Positions 51,995 through 60,819 of a stretch of DNA of 64,000 bases are shown here, piece by piece. The number at the start of each line of letters is the position of its first letter. Position 1 is the stretch's first letter. This DNA is from Pseudooceanicola lipolyticus. Lineage in GTDB: Bacteria; Pseudomonadota; Alphaproteobacteria; Rhodobacterales; Rhodobacteraceae. Both the position numbers and the translations under genes were made by a program. The stretch is from assembly GCF_002786325.1 (NCBI RefSeq), contig NZ_PGTB01000007.1, positions 21,062 to 85,061 of the forward strand, in the 5' to 3' direction. Under the pieces are notes generated by a model. The model did not search any database. It saw only the letters and a program-made list of their open reading frames with translations, and was not told the DNA's origin.

Positions 51995-52243
51995 GATCCC
52001 CCCCCAACCGGCGCCAATGCGCCCGACGCTACGCCACGGGTCGAGGATACACCAAAACCCGCCCCAGGCCGAGCGCGCCGGGTTGGCTGGTGCCGGCACG
52101 CCTTGGTTGGGCCGGGGCGGGCAGGGCGACCCGGTGGGAGGTATTCGCGCCATTCGGGACAGGATGTCGCGGTGATGCCTCTTGCCCGGTGCCCTGTGTG
52201 CCACATCTCCTGGCCCGAGGATCGCTGACCTAAAGGGCCTGAG

Positions 52244-52729
52244 ATGGTGCATGACACGGGAACACGCATGGTCGGGCCGAAGGCTGGACGCGGATCAGAA
52301 AGCCTGCCCACTGACGCAGAGGGTCTGACCGTCTATTTCGATGGCAGCTGCCCGCTCTGCAGCGCCGAGGTCGCGCATTACGCGGCACAGCGCGGCGGAG
52401 ACACGCTTGCATTTGTGGATGTCTCGAAAGAGGACAGCGCCATCGGCGCGGACCTGGCGCCGGGCGATGCGATGCGCCGCTTTCACGTGCGCAGGGCAGA
52501 CGGCCGCCTGCTTTCGGGCGCCCGGGCGTTTATCGCCATCTGGGAAACCTTGCCGCGATGGTGCTGGGCGGCGCGGATCGCGGCTGTGCCGGGCATGCCT
52601 TACATGCTGGAAGGGGCCTATCGGCTGTTTCTGCCGATCCGGCCGGTCCTGTCGAAACTCGCCTCGGTTCTGGGCGCCAGGCCGGCCAATAGCTGCCCCC
52701 GTGACGATGGTGCGGAGCGCCCTTGGTGA
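52244..52729 (+). CDS. DCC-family thiol-disulfide oxidoreductase-like protein (DUF393)
   Basis: A 161-residue protein with the DUF393 signature YFDGSCPLCSAEV, in which the DxxCPxC motif near residues 33-39 is the likely redox site. The remainder (FVDVSKEDS, RRFHVRRADGRLLSGARAFIAIWE, LFLPIRPVLSKLASVLGAR; quoted in part) fits the family. The physiological substrate of this family is generally not known. An ATG at 52268 would also keep the whole domain and is an alternative start. The gene is divergent from the RTX gene, so they share a 250-base intergenic region. Confidence 0.82.
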   Translation: MVHDTGTRMVGPKAGRGSESLPTDAEGLTVYFDGSCPLCSAEVAHYAAQRGGDTLAFVDVSKEDSAIGADLAPGDAMRRFHVRRADGRLLSGARAFIAIWETLPRWCWAARIAAVPGMPYMLEGAYRLFLPIRPVLSKLASVLGARPANSCPRDDGAERPW

Positions 52730-52819
52730 TCATCGCGCTTGCCGGGCGCGGGTGAGGCCCTGAATGATCCGGCGCCCTGTCCGGGGCGTAAACCCTGGGA
52801 CAACAGCAGGAGGTTGGAC

Positions 52820-53002
52820 ATGTTGAACAAGCTGCTTCCGAACAGGCCCGAGGGTTTGCCCGAGCGCCCCGAGCCCCGGCCGGACAGCGCCGGGCCCATG
52901 CGGATGACCGCGCTCGACCTGCGGTCGCAGGACCCGTCCGCCGCGCGGGATCGGGCCGCGCATCGGCGCAGCACCTGGCTCTACGAAGATCTGCTGAACT
53001 GA
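52820..53002 (+). CDS. Small hypothetical protein (60 aa)
   Basis: ATG at 52820 with the strong Shine-Dalgarno AGGAGG. The product is short, proline- and arginine-rich (NRPEGLPERPEPRPDSAGP) and ends RRSTWLYEDLLN. No domain recognised. It follows the DUF393 gene by 90 bases and a strong terminator hairpin follows, so it probably ends that transcription unit. Confidence 0.5.
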   Translation: MLNKLLPNRPEGLPERPEPRPDSAGPMRMTALDLRSQDPSAARDRAAHRRSTWLYEDLLN

Positions 53003-53066
53003 GCGCGCCAGGACCGCGCGGCAGACGTGGCCGGCGGTAAACGACAAAGACAAAGACATAGATCAC

Positions 53067-53089
53067 GCCGGGCCACTGCCCGGCTTTTT
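53067..53089 (+). terminator. Intrinsic terminator before the gbsR-cyd operon
   Basis: A 7-bp stem GCCGGGC (53067-53073) and GCCCGGC (53078-53084) with a CACT loop is followed by TTTTTC. It ends the small-gene transcription unit and insulates the cyd operon. Confidence 0.85.
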
Positions 53090-53152
53090 CATGCGCCCGC
53101 GCTGGCTGTGCAAATTGACGCAGGGGATGGACCGCGCGGATTGCGGGTCTAT

Positions 53153-53176
53153 CTGAATTTTCAGAAATAACTGAAA
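53153..53176. promoter_or_regulatory. Candidate operator upstream of the GbsR-type regulator
   Basis: Three related half-sites form CTGAA-TT-TTCAG-AAATAA-CTGAAA: an inverted pair with a 2-base gap and a second inverted pair (TTTCAG/CTGAAA) with a 6-base gap. The cluster ends 24 bases before the ATG at 53201, a position suited to autoregulation. Confidence 0.55.
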
Positions 53177-53200
53177 TTACCGCAAGCCGAGGGCAACTCG

Positions 53201-53746
53201 ATGAAAATCCCGCCACTCCAACAGGAATTTGTACTTCACTTTGGTGAAATGGGCAGCCGCTGGGGCATCAACCGCACCGTCGGGCAGATCTATGCCCTGC
53301 TGTTCCTGTCCGCCGACGCATTGAACGCCGACCAGATCACCGAGGCGCTGGGCATCAGCCGGTCCAACGCCTCGATGGGGCTGAAGGAATTGCAGGCCTG
53401 GCGGCTGGTGCGCCTGAAACATGTGCCCGGCGACCGCAAGGACCATTTCACCACGCCCGACGACCTGTGGGAGATCGTCCGCATCCTGATCGAAGAACGC
53501 AAGAAGCGCGAGATCGATCCGACGCTGACCAAGCTGCGCGCGCTGGAGATGCAGGGGCCGGCAGGGGATGACTATTCCGAGGCCCGCATCTCGGAACTGC
53601 GCGAGATGATCGAGATGATGACGGGTTTTTACGAAGACATGGCCCGGCTGGAAACCGAGAAGCTGGTGCGCCTGATGACCTATGGCAGCCGGATCGCGGG
53701 CCTGATCGACAAGGTGGGCGGCGTCTTCCCGTCCAAGAATCGCTAA
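53201..53746 (+). CDS. GbsR/MarR-family transcriptional regulator of the cyd operon
   Basis: A 181-residue winged-helix protein. The start MKIPPLQQEFVLHFGEMGSRWG and the DNA-binding region (LNADQITEALGISRSNASMGLKEL, quoted as LNADQITEALG and SRSNASMGLKEL) fit the GbsR branch of MarR regulators. A long C-terminal helical part (SELREMIEMMTGFYEDMARL) likely dimerises. It precedes cydA by 18 bases, so it is co-transcribed with the cytochrome bd genes and probably controls them together with itself through the operator candidate upstream. The ligand is unknown. Confidence 0.88.
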   Translation: MKIPPLQQEFVLHFGEMGSRWGINRTVGQIYALLFLSADALNADQITEALGISRSNASMGLKELQAWRLVRLKHVPGDRKDHFTTPDDLWEIVRILIEERKKREIDPTLTKLRALEMQGPAGDDYSEARISELREMIEMMTGFYEDMARLETEKLVRLMTYGSRIAGLIDKVGGVFPSKNR

Positions 53747-53764
53747 AACAAAGGAAACGACGGA

Positions 53765-55201
53765 ATGGAAGCGTTCGACACACTTCTGCTCAGCCGCATC
53801 CAGTTTGCGGCAAATATCTCATTTCACATCCTGTTCCCGACGATCACCATCGCCCTGGGCTGGGTGCTGTTGTTCTTTCGCCTGCGCTTTGCCCGCACCG
53901 GCGACGATAAATGGATGGCCGCCTACCGGTTCTGGGTGAAGGTCTTTGCCCTGAGCTTTGCCATGGGCGTGGTCTCGGGCATCACCATGTCCTTTCAGTT
54001 CGGCACCAACTGGCCGGGCTTCATGGAAACGGTGGGCAACATCGCCGGGCCGCTGCTGGCCTATGAGGTGCTGACCGCCTTCTTCCTCGAGGCGGCCTTT
54101 GTCGGGATCATGCTGTTCGGATTTTCCCGCGTGCCGGCCTGGCTGCACATCACCGCGACCGCGCTGGTGGCCATCGGCACCACCTTGTCCACCTTCTGGA
54201 TCATCGTGCTGAACAGCTGGATGCACACGCCGCAGGGCTATGAAATGGTCGATGGCGTCGCCTATGCCACCAACTGGTGGGAGGTCATCTTCAACCCCTC
54301 GATGCCGTATCGCTTTGCCCATATGGTGCTGGCCTCGTTCCTGACGGTCTCCTTCCTGGTGGCCGGTGTTTCGGCCTTCCGCTGGATAATCGGCGACCGT
54401 TCGCGCGACGTGCGCGCGACGCTCAAGACCGGCGTCGCCATCGCCGCGCTGCTGATCCCGATGCAGATCTTCATGGGCGACATGCACGGGCTGAACACGC
54501 TGGAATACCAGCCGCAGAAGGTTGCCGCGATGGAGGGCAACTGGGAGACCGGGCCAAACGTGCCTTTGTTGCTGTTCGCGCTGCCGGATGAACAGGCGCG
54601 CGACAACCGGTTCGAGATCGGCGTGCCCAACGGTGCCTCGATCATTCTCAAGCATTCGCCCGAGGGCGTGGTGCCCGGCCTGAACGATTTCGTGGCCGCG
54701 GACGGCACCCCCCAGCACCCTCCGGTTGCGCCTGTCTTCTGGTCCTTCCGGGTCATGGTCGGCACCGGGTTTGCCATGCTTGCGCTCAGCTGGAGCGCCG
54801 TCTTCTTCATGTGGCGTCGCCGCAGCCGGCACCAGGGCCGGATCGGCGGTCACTGGATGGCGGTCGAGGGCCTGCCCAAACCGCTGCTCTGGGCGCTGGT
54901 GCCGATGGCCTTCTCGGGCTGGGTCGCCACGCTGGCCGGCTGGTACACCACCGAGATCGGCCGCCAGCCCTGGCTGGTGCAAGGGGTCATGACCACCGAC
55001 ATGGCGGTGGCCGATGTGCCGGCGCCGATGGTGGTGGGCACGCTGGTCGCCTATCTGGCGATCTATGCCGCGCTGCTGATCGCCTATATCGGCGTGATTG
55101 CCTACCTCGCCCGCAAGGCCGCGCGGGGGGGCGACGCCCGCGCCGACAGCATGATCCATTCGGGCAAGGCGCCTGTCGTCGCCCTGAACCCCGCGGAGTA
55201 A
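53765..55201 (+). CDS. cydA: Cytochrome bd-type quinol oxidase subunit I
   Basis: A 478-residue inner-membrane haem protein reducing O2 with quinol. Visible ligand candidates are His18-20 in NISFHILFP for the b595/d side, His in MPYRFAHMV for b558, and the EVLTAFFLEAAFVGIM segment with the conserved glutamate of the proton channel. The GRQPW motif is present (IGRQPWLVQG). The quinol-binding Q-loop between spans 6 and 7 is short, which places it in the cyanide-insensitive (CIO) branch. Operon with its regulator upstream and cydB 4 bases downstream. No cydX-like tiny gene was found after cydB. Confidence 0.95.
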   Translation: MEAFDTLLLSRIQFAANISFHILFPTITIALGWVLLFFRLRFARTGDDKWMAAYRFWVKVFALSFAMGVVSGITMSFQFGTNWPGFMETVGNIAGPLLAYEVLTAFFLEAAFVGIMLFGFSRVPAWLHITATALVAIGTTLSTFWIIVLNSWMHTPQGYEMVDGVAYATNWWEVIFNPSMPYRFAHMVLASFLTVSFLVAGVSAFRWIIGDRSRDVRATLKTGVAIAALLIPMQIFMGDMHGLNTLEYQPQKVAAMEGNWETGPNVPLLLFALPDEQARDNRFEIGVPNGASIILKHSPEGVVPGLNDFVAADGTPQHPPVAPVFWSFRVMVGTGFAMLALSWSAVFFMWRRRSRHQGRIGGHWMAVEGLPKPLLWALVPMAFSGWVATLAGWYTTEIGRQPWLVQGVMTTDMAVADVPAPMVVGTLVAYLAIYAALLIAYIGVIAYLARKAARGGDARADSMIHSGKAPVVALNPAE

Positions 55202-55205
55202 GCCG

Positions 55206-56219
55206 ATGTTGCCTGACTTCACCAACCCGGCCGAATGGCTGCCCTGGGCCTTCGCCTCGCTGATGGGGCTGTCGATCCTGGTCTATGTCGTTCTGGACGG
55301 GTTCGACCTGGGCGTCGGCATCCTGTTTCCGCTGGCAACCCCGGACGAGCAGGACCGCATGATCGGATCGATCGGGCCGTTCTGGGACGCCAACGAAACC
55401 TGGCTGGTGCTGGCGGTGGGCCTGCTGCTGGTGGCCTTCCCGACCGCGCATGGCATGATCCTGTCCTCGCTCTACCTGCCGGTCTTCGCGATGCTGATCG
55501 GGCTGATCCTGCGCGGCGTCGCCTTCGAGTTCCGCGCCAAGGCGCGGGCCCGGCACAAGGCGCTGTGGAACCGGCTGTTCTTTGCCGGATCGCTGGTCAC
55601 CGCGCTGGCGCAGGGGTTTATGCTGGGGCTTTACATCATGGGGCTGGAAAAGACGCCACAGACCTACCTGTTCGCCACGGTGACCTCGGTTTTCCTGACC
55701 GTGGGCTATGGCTTTATCGGGGCAACCTGGCTGGTGCACAAAACCACCGGTGACTTGCAGGCCAAGGCGCTGAACTGGGCGCGGGGCACCCTGTGGGGCG
55801 TCATTGCCGGGATCGGCGCGGTGTCGCTTGCGACGCCGCTGGTCAGTGACCGCATCCTTGGCAAATGGTTCAGCTTTCCGAATATCCTGTGGCTGGCGCC
55901 GCTGCCCCTGCTGTCCGGCGCGCTGGTTGTCGCGCTTTGGCTGATGCTGCGCCGGATGCCCTTTGCCGGCGACCGCTGGAACTGGCTGCCCTTCGCGACC
56001 TCGAGCGGCATCTTCGCACTGGCCTATCTTGGGCTTGCCTACAGCTTCTACCCTTACGTGGTGCCCGAGCGGCTGACGCTTTACGAGGCCGCCGCCGCGC
56101 CCGAAAGCCTGATGATCATCCTGGTCGGAGCCTGTTTCGTCGTGCCGATCATCATTGGCTATTCGGTGCTGGCCTACGTGATCTTCCGCGGCAAGGCGAC
56201 CGCGCTGCGCTATGAATGA
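55206..56219 (+). CDS. cydB: Cytochrome bd-type quinol oxidase subunit II
   Basis: A 337-residue inner-membrane protein with eight hydrophobic spans. Family blocks present are LVYVVLDGFDLGVGILFPLA, GPFWDANETWLVLAVG, LRGVAFEFRAKA and YSFYPYVVPERLTLYEAA. It pairs with CydA to form the haem-bearing oxidase. ATG at 55206, four bases after the cydA stop; length is normal. The gene ends the operon; the next gene is on the other strand. Confidence 0.95.
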   Translation: MLPDFTNPAEWLPWAFASLMGLSILVYVVLDGFDLGVGILFPLATPDEQDRMIGSIGPFWDANETWLVLAVGLLLVAFPTAHGMILSSLYLPVFAMLIGLILRGVAFEFRAKARARHKALWNRLFFAGSLVTALAQGFMLGLYIMGLEKTPQTYLFATVTSVFLTVGYGFIGATWLVHKTTGDLQAKALNWARGTLWGVIAGIGAVSLATPLVSDRILGKWFSFPNILWLAPLPLLSGALVVALWLMLRRMPFAGDRWNWLPFATSSGIFALAYLGLAYSFYPYVVPERLTLYEAAAAPESLMIILVGACFVVPIIIGYSVLAYVIFRGKATALRYE

Positions 56220-56258
56220 GGCGCGTGCCGAGCGTGGAACGGGCGGCGATTTGCCCCG

Positions 56259-56948
56259 TTAACTGGCCCCGCTCGGCTTGTTGATATGGGCCCAGAGAAG
56301 CTCGGCGCCCTTGTCGGCGTCCAGTGCAAGGGCGGCCTGGGCGATCTGTTCGTGGTCCGCGGCGCTGTGTTGCAGCCGCTGCCGCAAGGCATCCGAATCC
56401 GTGATCCGGAGATAGGCGTGGATGCGGAAGCGGCGCGTCATGTCATAGCGATCCCGCACCAGGTCGATCAAAGCCGGGGACTCCGCATTGGCGATCAGGC
56501 TCATGTGAAAGGCGCGGTTGCGGTCATCCCAAGTGCGGATTGCGCGCGCGGGATTGTCAAGCATCGCGGCCTCGGCTTCCTTGAGAAGGAAATGCGAACT
56601 GACGATCCCGGCCCGCCATTCCGGCGTCTGATGTGCAACCGACCAGCGAAAGGCGAGGGATTCGAGTTCGGCGCGCAGCCGCGTATTGTCGAGCAGCACC
56701 TCGGAGGTCATGTCGGAAACGAAGAAACCGCGCTGTTCGATGGCGTCCACGTACCCTTCGCCGCACAATTGCGACAGCGCCTCGCGGGCCGAAGCGGCGC
56801 TGATATCGTAGGTCTGCCTGACCCAGGCGACCTTGAGCTTTTCGCCGGGCGGCAGCCGCCCCGCAGAGATGTCCGCGCGCAAGGCATCCGTTGCCTTGTG
56901 GATCACGCCGCCCGCATCGGGTTCCATATTCAGCGAGTCTATGTTCAT
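56259..56948 (-). CDS. GntR-family regulator (FadR/FCD subfamily)
   Basis: About 229 residues: an N-terminal winged helix (ATDALRADISAGRLPPGEKL, SAASAREALSQLCGEGYVD) and a C-terminal FCD ligand domain with the metal/ligand histidines of this group (RNRAFHMSLI, HEQIAQAA). FCD regulators usually sense small carboxylates. I prefer the ATG at 56948 because AAGG lies 5 bases upstream; the ATG at 56966 in the same frame is the alternative. It is divergent from the SDR-TAXI genes and two related palindromes fill the gap, so it probably represses them and itself. Confidence 0.9.
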   Translation of the reverse strand: MNIDSLNMEPDAGGVIHKATDALRADISAGRLPPGEKLKVAWVRQTYDISAASAREALSQLCGEGYVDAIEQRGFFVSDMTSEVLLDNTRLRAELESLAFRWSVAHQTPEWRAGIVSSHFLLKEAEAAMLDNPARAIRTWDDRNRAFHMSLIANAESPALIDLVRDRYDMTRRFRIHAYLRITDSDALRQRLQHSAADHEQIAQAALALDADKGAELLWAHINKPSGAS

Positions 56949-56968
56949 TTCGCCTTGTGATCCCATAA

Positions 56969-57020
56969 AATATCAGATATTATTCCCTCTTGTAGGATTA
57001 ATCCGGATATAGCTGATAAT
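56969..57020. promoter_or_regulatory. Candidate GntR operators (two sites)
   Basis: Site A is the 13-base palindrome AATATCAGATATT (56969-56981). Site B, read on the minus strand at about 57006-57019, is ATTATCAGCTATA. They share TATCAG-TAT and lie about 38 bases apart, covering both divergent starts. Palindrome size and place fit a GntR dimer. Confidence 0.55.
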
Positions 57021-57816
57021 GTACCGAACGATCGTCGTCGGCTCAAGTGGGGAAATCGGCCTTGCGGTGATGCGTGCGGCAATCGCGCGGGGCGATCAGG
57101 CCTTTGGTCTGGACCTGTCCCCGACCGATATTCCCGGCAGTGCCGGCACCGGCCAGATCGATCTTAGGAACGATTCCAGCGTGCAGGCGGGCTTTGCCGC
57201 TGCGGTAAAGCAGCTTGGCGGGGTTGACGTGGTTGTAAACGCCGCGGGGCTGATGGCGCGCGGTTCGCTTCTGGAGACCAGCGTGGCCGAGTTCCTGCGC
57301 ACGATCGACACCAATCTGGGTGGCGCGTTCCGGTTGACCCAGGCGGCCGCGCGGATCATGCAGCCCCAGGGGGGCGGGGCGATCATCCACATATCCTCGA
57401 TCCATGCGCTGCGCGGCGCCCCCAACCGGGTGGCCTATGCCGCGTCCAAGGGGGGGCTTTCGGCCTTTATCCACGCGGTCGCGAGCGAGCTTGGGCCAGC
57501 CGGGATCACCATCAACGCGGTTGCCCCGGGTCCCACCGGCCGGGGCATGGGATCGGCCCCGCAGGACCGTGCCCGCGCGCTCGAGCGGACGCCGCTGCAG
57601 CGTGCCGCAGATGCGGAGGAGGTGGCCAGCGCGGTTTTGTTCCTGACTTCGCAGGCCGGCCGCTTTATTACCGGCCATGTGCTGCCGATTGACGGCGGTG
57701 CAAGTTCCACTTTCTTTTCTGCCTCGCAGCACGCGGGGCTGGACAAGATGCGCCCGGACAGCGAAGGGCCAGGCCAGGCGCACAATATTTCTGTTATGGA
57801 GGAGACAAACCAATGA
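57019..57816 (+). CDS. Short-chain dehydrogenase/reductase (SDR)
   Basis: A 265-residue classical SDR oxidoreductase. The nucleotide-binding glycine motif is GSSGEIG near residues 8-14, NAAG is present (VVNAAGLMA), and the catalytic Ser, Tyr and Lys are visible in HISSIHA and VAYAASKGG. The C-terminus (GHVLPIDGGAS) matches the family, followed by an extra tail of ~30 residues. Its stop overlaps the TAXI binding-protein start (ATGA). Co-expression with a transporter suggests it oxidises or reduces the imported compound; substrate unknown. The start lies directly beside operator site B. Confidence 0.88.
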   Translation: MYRTIVVGSSGEIGLAVMRAAIARGDQAFGLDLSPTDIPGSAGTGQIDLRNDSSVQAGFAAAVKQLGGVDVVVNAAGLMARGSLLETSVAEFLRTIDTNLGGAFRLTQAAARIMQPQGGGAIIHISSIHALRGAPNRVAYAASKGGLSAFIHAVASELGPAGITINAVAPGPTGRGMGSAPQDRARALERTPLQRAADAEEVASAVLFLTSQAGRFITGHVLPIDGGASSTFFSASQHAGLDKMRPDSEGPGQAHNISVMEETNQ

Positions 57817-58769
57817 AGACGTTTATGAGGTCGATGGCGGTCGGCACCGCCCTATCCGCCGTGATGATGACGGCGGCCAGCGCCGAGACCAGGATCACCT
57901 ATAAATCGGCCAAGACCGGGTCGTCCTATTACCAGATGGGCGTGGAATTGGCCGAAGCGGTGAAGCGCGGCACCGATGGCGATGTGATCATGACCATCGA
58001 GGAAAGCCAGGGCTCGGTCCAGAACGTGATGGAAGTGCGCGCCCGCGGCGGTGATTACGTGTTCACCACGCCGCCCTCGCTTGCCACCGCCGCCGCTGCC
58101 GCCACCGGACCCTTCGCGGACAAGGGGCACGAAAACTTTTCCGAGATTCGCGCCTTGTTCCCGATCCCGTCGTTGACGATGCATTTCGTCATGTCGGCGG
58201 AAACCGGCGCGACAAAGCTTGCCGATATCGAGGGCACCAGCGTGCTTCTCGGCAAAGGTTCCTTCGGTGCCACCGAAGGTGAGAAATACATCGACCTGTT
58301 CGGCCTGGCCGGAAAGGTCGAGATCGCCGATGCCGAGTTGTCGAATGCGGTGGCGGCGCTGAAAAACGGCCAGATCGACGGGTTTGTGACCGCCGGGTCC
58401 TGGCCCGCGCCCAACGTGATCGAGGCGGCGGCGTCGACCCCGGTCACGGTGCTGAGCATGTCCGAGGAGGAGATCGCCAAGACCGGCCGTACCGCGATGA
58501 CGATCCCCGCCGGAACCTATGCCGGGCAGAGCGCCGACATCCACACGACCTCGCTGCCGGTGATGGCCTTCACCACCACCGCGATGGACGAGGACACCGC
58601 CTATCTGCTGACCAAGACCTTTTGGGAGAGCAAGGCGGAAATGGCCGGGGTGGCGCCGTGGTGGGACGGCGTGAATGTCGACATGCTGAACCAGGACGGG
58701 ATCGCGTTCCATCCCGGTGCCGTGCGGTATTATGACGAGCAGGGGATCGCCCTGCCGGCTGCCAACTAA
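57813..58769 (+). CDS. TAXI-family TRAP transporter substrate-binding protein
   Basis: A 318-residue periplasmic binding protein with a Sec signal peptide (MKTFMRSMAVGTALSAVMM, cleavage near ASA-ETR). It has the TAXI pattern TYKSAKTGSSYYQMGVELAEAV and VMEVRARGGDYVF, then the typical ENFSEIRALFPIPSL stretch. TAXI proteins bind various ligands, including glutamate and carboxylates; the ligand here is unknown. It overlaps the SDR gene by 4 bases and is followed by a strong hairpin before the permease gene. Confidence 0.9.
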   Translation: MKTFMRSMAVGTALSAVMMTAASAETRITYKSAKTGSSYYQMGVELAEAVKRGTDGDVIMTIEESQGSVQNVMEVRARGGDYVFTTPPSLATAAAAATGPFADKGHENFSEIRALFPIPSLTMHFVMSAETGATKLADIEGTSVLLGKGSFGATEGEKYIDLFGLAGKVEIADAELSNAVAALKNGQIDGFVTAGSWPAPNVIEAAASTPVTVLSMSEEEIAKTGRTAMTIPAGTYAGQSADIHTTSLPVMAFTTTAMDEDTAYLLTKTFWESKAEMAGVAPWWDGVNVDMLNQDGIAFHPGAVRYYDEQGIALPAAN

Positions 58770-58782
58770 CCGCGATCTTGCG

Positions 58783-58808
58783 GGGCCGGACGCCCGGGTG
58801 TCCGGCCC
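58783..58808 (+). terminator. Intercistronic hairpin after the TAXI binding-protein gene
   Basis: A 9-bp perfect stem GGGCCGGAC (58783-58791) and GTCCGGCCC (58800-58808) with an 8-base loop, followed only by GTTT. It would leave more binding protein than permease; the other TRAP operon has a similar hairpin at the same place. Confidence 0.7.
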
Positions 58809-58829
58809 GTTTGCACATCCTGTTCAGCC

Positions 58830-60680
58830 ATGAGAGATCCGCGCATGGATTCCGTCGCCCATCACCGGCGTGCCGGCAGCAATTGGCTTGCCTTCGCCGA
58901 CCGCCTCAGCCGGCCGTTCTGGCTCGTCCTGGCTGCCATCGTCGTGGTCTATCACGTCGGCCTGGTTTTCTACGGCCTGGTGCCCAACCTGGTCAGCCGC
59001 CCGGTGCATATGGCGCTGATCCTGCCCTTTGTCCTCGCCGCCGCGCCGGGCACGGCCGGCCAGAAGGCCAGCGGTGCCGTGCTTGCGATCATCGGATCGG
59101 CGGCGGCGTTGTGGATCGCGTTTCATCACAACGCGCTTGGCGACCAATACGGGTTTCTCGAAAGCGGATGGCAAATGGCCATTGCCATCTGTCTGTTGCT
59201 GGTCGTTCTCGAAGCCGCGCGGCGGGCCATCGGCTGGCCGCTGCCGCTGGTTGCCGGTGTGGCGCTGCTGTACGGGCTGTTCGGGCAGCATATTCCGGGG
59301 CAGTTCGGCCATTCCGGCATCCCGTTGGAAAGCTTTCTGGGCACGCTGACCATCGCCGAGGGCGGCATCTGGGGGTCGCTCACCGGGGTTTCGGTGGGGG
59401 TTGTGGCGATCTTCGTGATTTTTGGCGCGGTGCTGAACGCGGGTGAGGCCGGGCAGGGCTTCATGAATGTCGCCTCGGCTGCGGCCGGTCGCCTGAAGGG
59501 CGGCGCGGCGAAAGTGTCGGTCATATCCTCGGCGCTGTTCGGCTCGATCTCCGGATCGGCCTCGGCCAATGTGGCATCGACCGGCGCGGTTACCCTGCCG
59601 GCGATGGAAAAGCTGGGCTATCCCAAGCGCCTGGCCGCAGCGGTCGAGGCCGTTGCCTCGTCCGGCGGGCAGATCATGCCGCCGCTGATGGGCGCCGGCG
59701 CCTTCGTGATGGTCGAACTGACGGGCACGCCCTATACCGCGATCATCGCGGCGGCGATCCTGCCGGCGATTCTGTTCTTTGTCGCCGTCTGGGTCGGCAT
59801 CGATGCCTATGCGCGCCACACCGAACTGAAAAGCGTCGCCAAAGAGGATCGCCCGGCCGCGCGCGACGTGTTCGTGACCTCGCTGTTCTTCCTGGTGCCC
59901 TTCACGGTGCTGCTGCTGGGCATGTTCCTGGTCGGCTTCACGCCGGAATATTCCGCCGCATTGGCGATTTTCGCGGGGGCGGCGCTGCTTTTCGTCAATG
60001 GCCAGCTGCAATCCAGGCGCGAGCAGATCCTATCGCGCTTTGCAGCGGCCATCCTGAATGCGGCCAAGCAGGTGTCGATGATCGCGGCGATCATCCTCTG
60101 CGCCTCGATCATCATCGGGGTGCTGTCGATCACCGGGCTGGGGGTCAAGCTGACCTCGCTGATCCTGGAAGGATCGGGCGGGCTGTTATGGCCCTCGCTG
60201 CTGCTGACGGCGCTGGCCTGTCTGCTGCTGGGCATGGAGGTGCCGACCACCGCGGCCTATGTCATCTGTGTGTCAGTCGCGGGTCCGGCCCTGACCCAGC
60301 TGGGACTCGAGCCGCTGCAGGCGCATCTTTTCGTCTTCTGGTTCGCCCTGCTGTCGACGATCACGCCACCGGTCTGCGGCGCGGTGTTCATCGCGGCGGG
60401 GATGATCGGCGAGAATTGGCTGCGGGTGGCCATCACCGCAATGGCGCTGGGCGTCGGTCTTTACATCATCCCGCTGGGCATGATCGCCAACCCGGCCATC
60501 CTCAGCCTGGCCGAAACGCCGCTGCAGGCTTTGATCGCGTTCCTGCAGATCGCCATCGGTCTCAGCGCGATATCCTTCGGCCTGATCGGAACCCGCCGCA
60601 TCCTGCCATCGCTGGCGCTGATCGCGCTGGGCTTTGCGGTGATCTTCGGGCCGGGGCTGCTGTTGTCGCAAGGCGCCTGA
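58830..60680 (+). CDS. TRAP transporter fused permease (TAXI type, DctQ-DctM)
   Basis: A 616-residue inner-membrane protein with about sixteen hydrophobic spans, the fused small and large permease of TAXI-TRAP systems. Family blocks: SVGVVAIFVIFGAVLNAGEAG, SVISSALFGSISGSASANVASTG (part quoted), GAVTLPAMEKLGYPKRLAAAVEA (part) and SSGGQIMPPLMGAGAFVMVE. ATG at 58830 with a weak ribosome-binding site and a TRAP-specific N-terminal basic tail (DSVAHHRRAG). It completes the transporter with the binding protein at 57813-58769. Confidence 0.92.
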   Translation: MRDPRMDSVAHHRRAGSNWLAFADRLSRPFWLVLAAIVVVYHVGLVFYGLVPNLVSRPVHMALILPFVLAAAPGTAGQKASGAVLAIIGSAAALWIAFHHNALGDQYGFLESGWQMAIAICLLLVVLEAARRAIGWPLPLVAGVALLYGLFGQHIPGQFGHSGIPLESFLGTLTIAEGGIWGSLTGVSVGVVAIFVIFGAVLNAGEAGQGFMNVASAAAGRLKGGAAKVSVISSALFGSISGSASANVASTGAVTLPAMEKLGYPKRLAAAVEAVASSGGQIMPPLMGAGAFVMVELTGTPYTAIIAAAILPAILFFVAVWVGIDAYARHTELKSVAKEDRPAARDVFVTSLFFLVPFTVLLLGMFLVGFTPEYSAALAIFAGAALLFVNGQLQSRREQILSRFAAAILNAAKQVSMIAAIILCASIIIGVLSITGLGVKLTSLILEGSGGLLWPSLLLTALACLLLGMEVPTTAAYVICVSVAGPALTQLGLEPLQAHLFVFWFALLSTITPPVCGAVFIAAGMIGENWLRVAITAMALGVGLYIIPLGMIANPAILSLAETPLQALIAFLQIAIGLSAISFGLIGTRRILPSLALIALGFAVIFGPGLLLSQGA

Positions 60681-60695
60681 CCCGCGCGCGTCCCC

Positions 60696-60718
60696 GCGCC
60701 CCGCAGAAAATGGGGCGC
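60696..60718. terminator. Hairpin between convergent permease and dpaL genes
   Basis: Perfect 7-bp stem GCGCCCC (60696-60702) and GGGGCGC (60712-60718) with a 9-base loop, lacking T-runs. It lies 16 bases after the permease stop and could serve either strand as a processing or termination element. Confidence 0.35.
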
Positions 60719-60819
60719 CGGCGCCGGCCGGCCCGAGGCTTGCGGGTCGTTCTACGGCCCGCCGATCCGGCCCAGACCGCGCCGGTTGGTCAGCAGCCGG
60801 TCGGGCGCAACTGCCGCCG

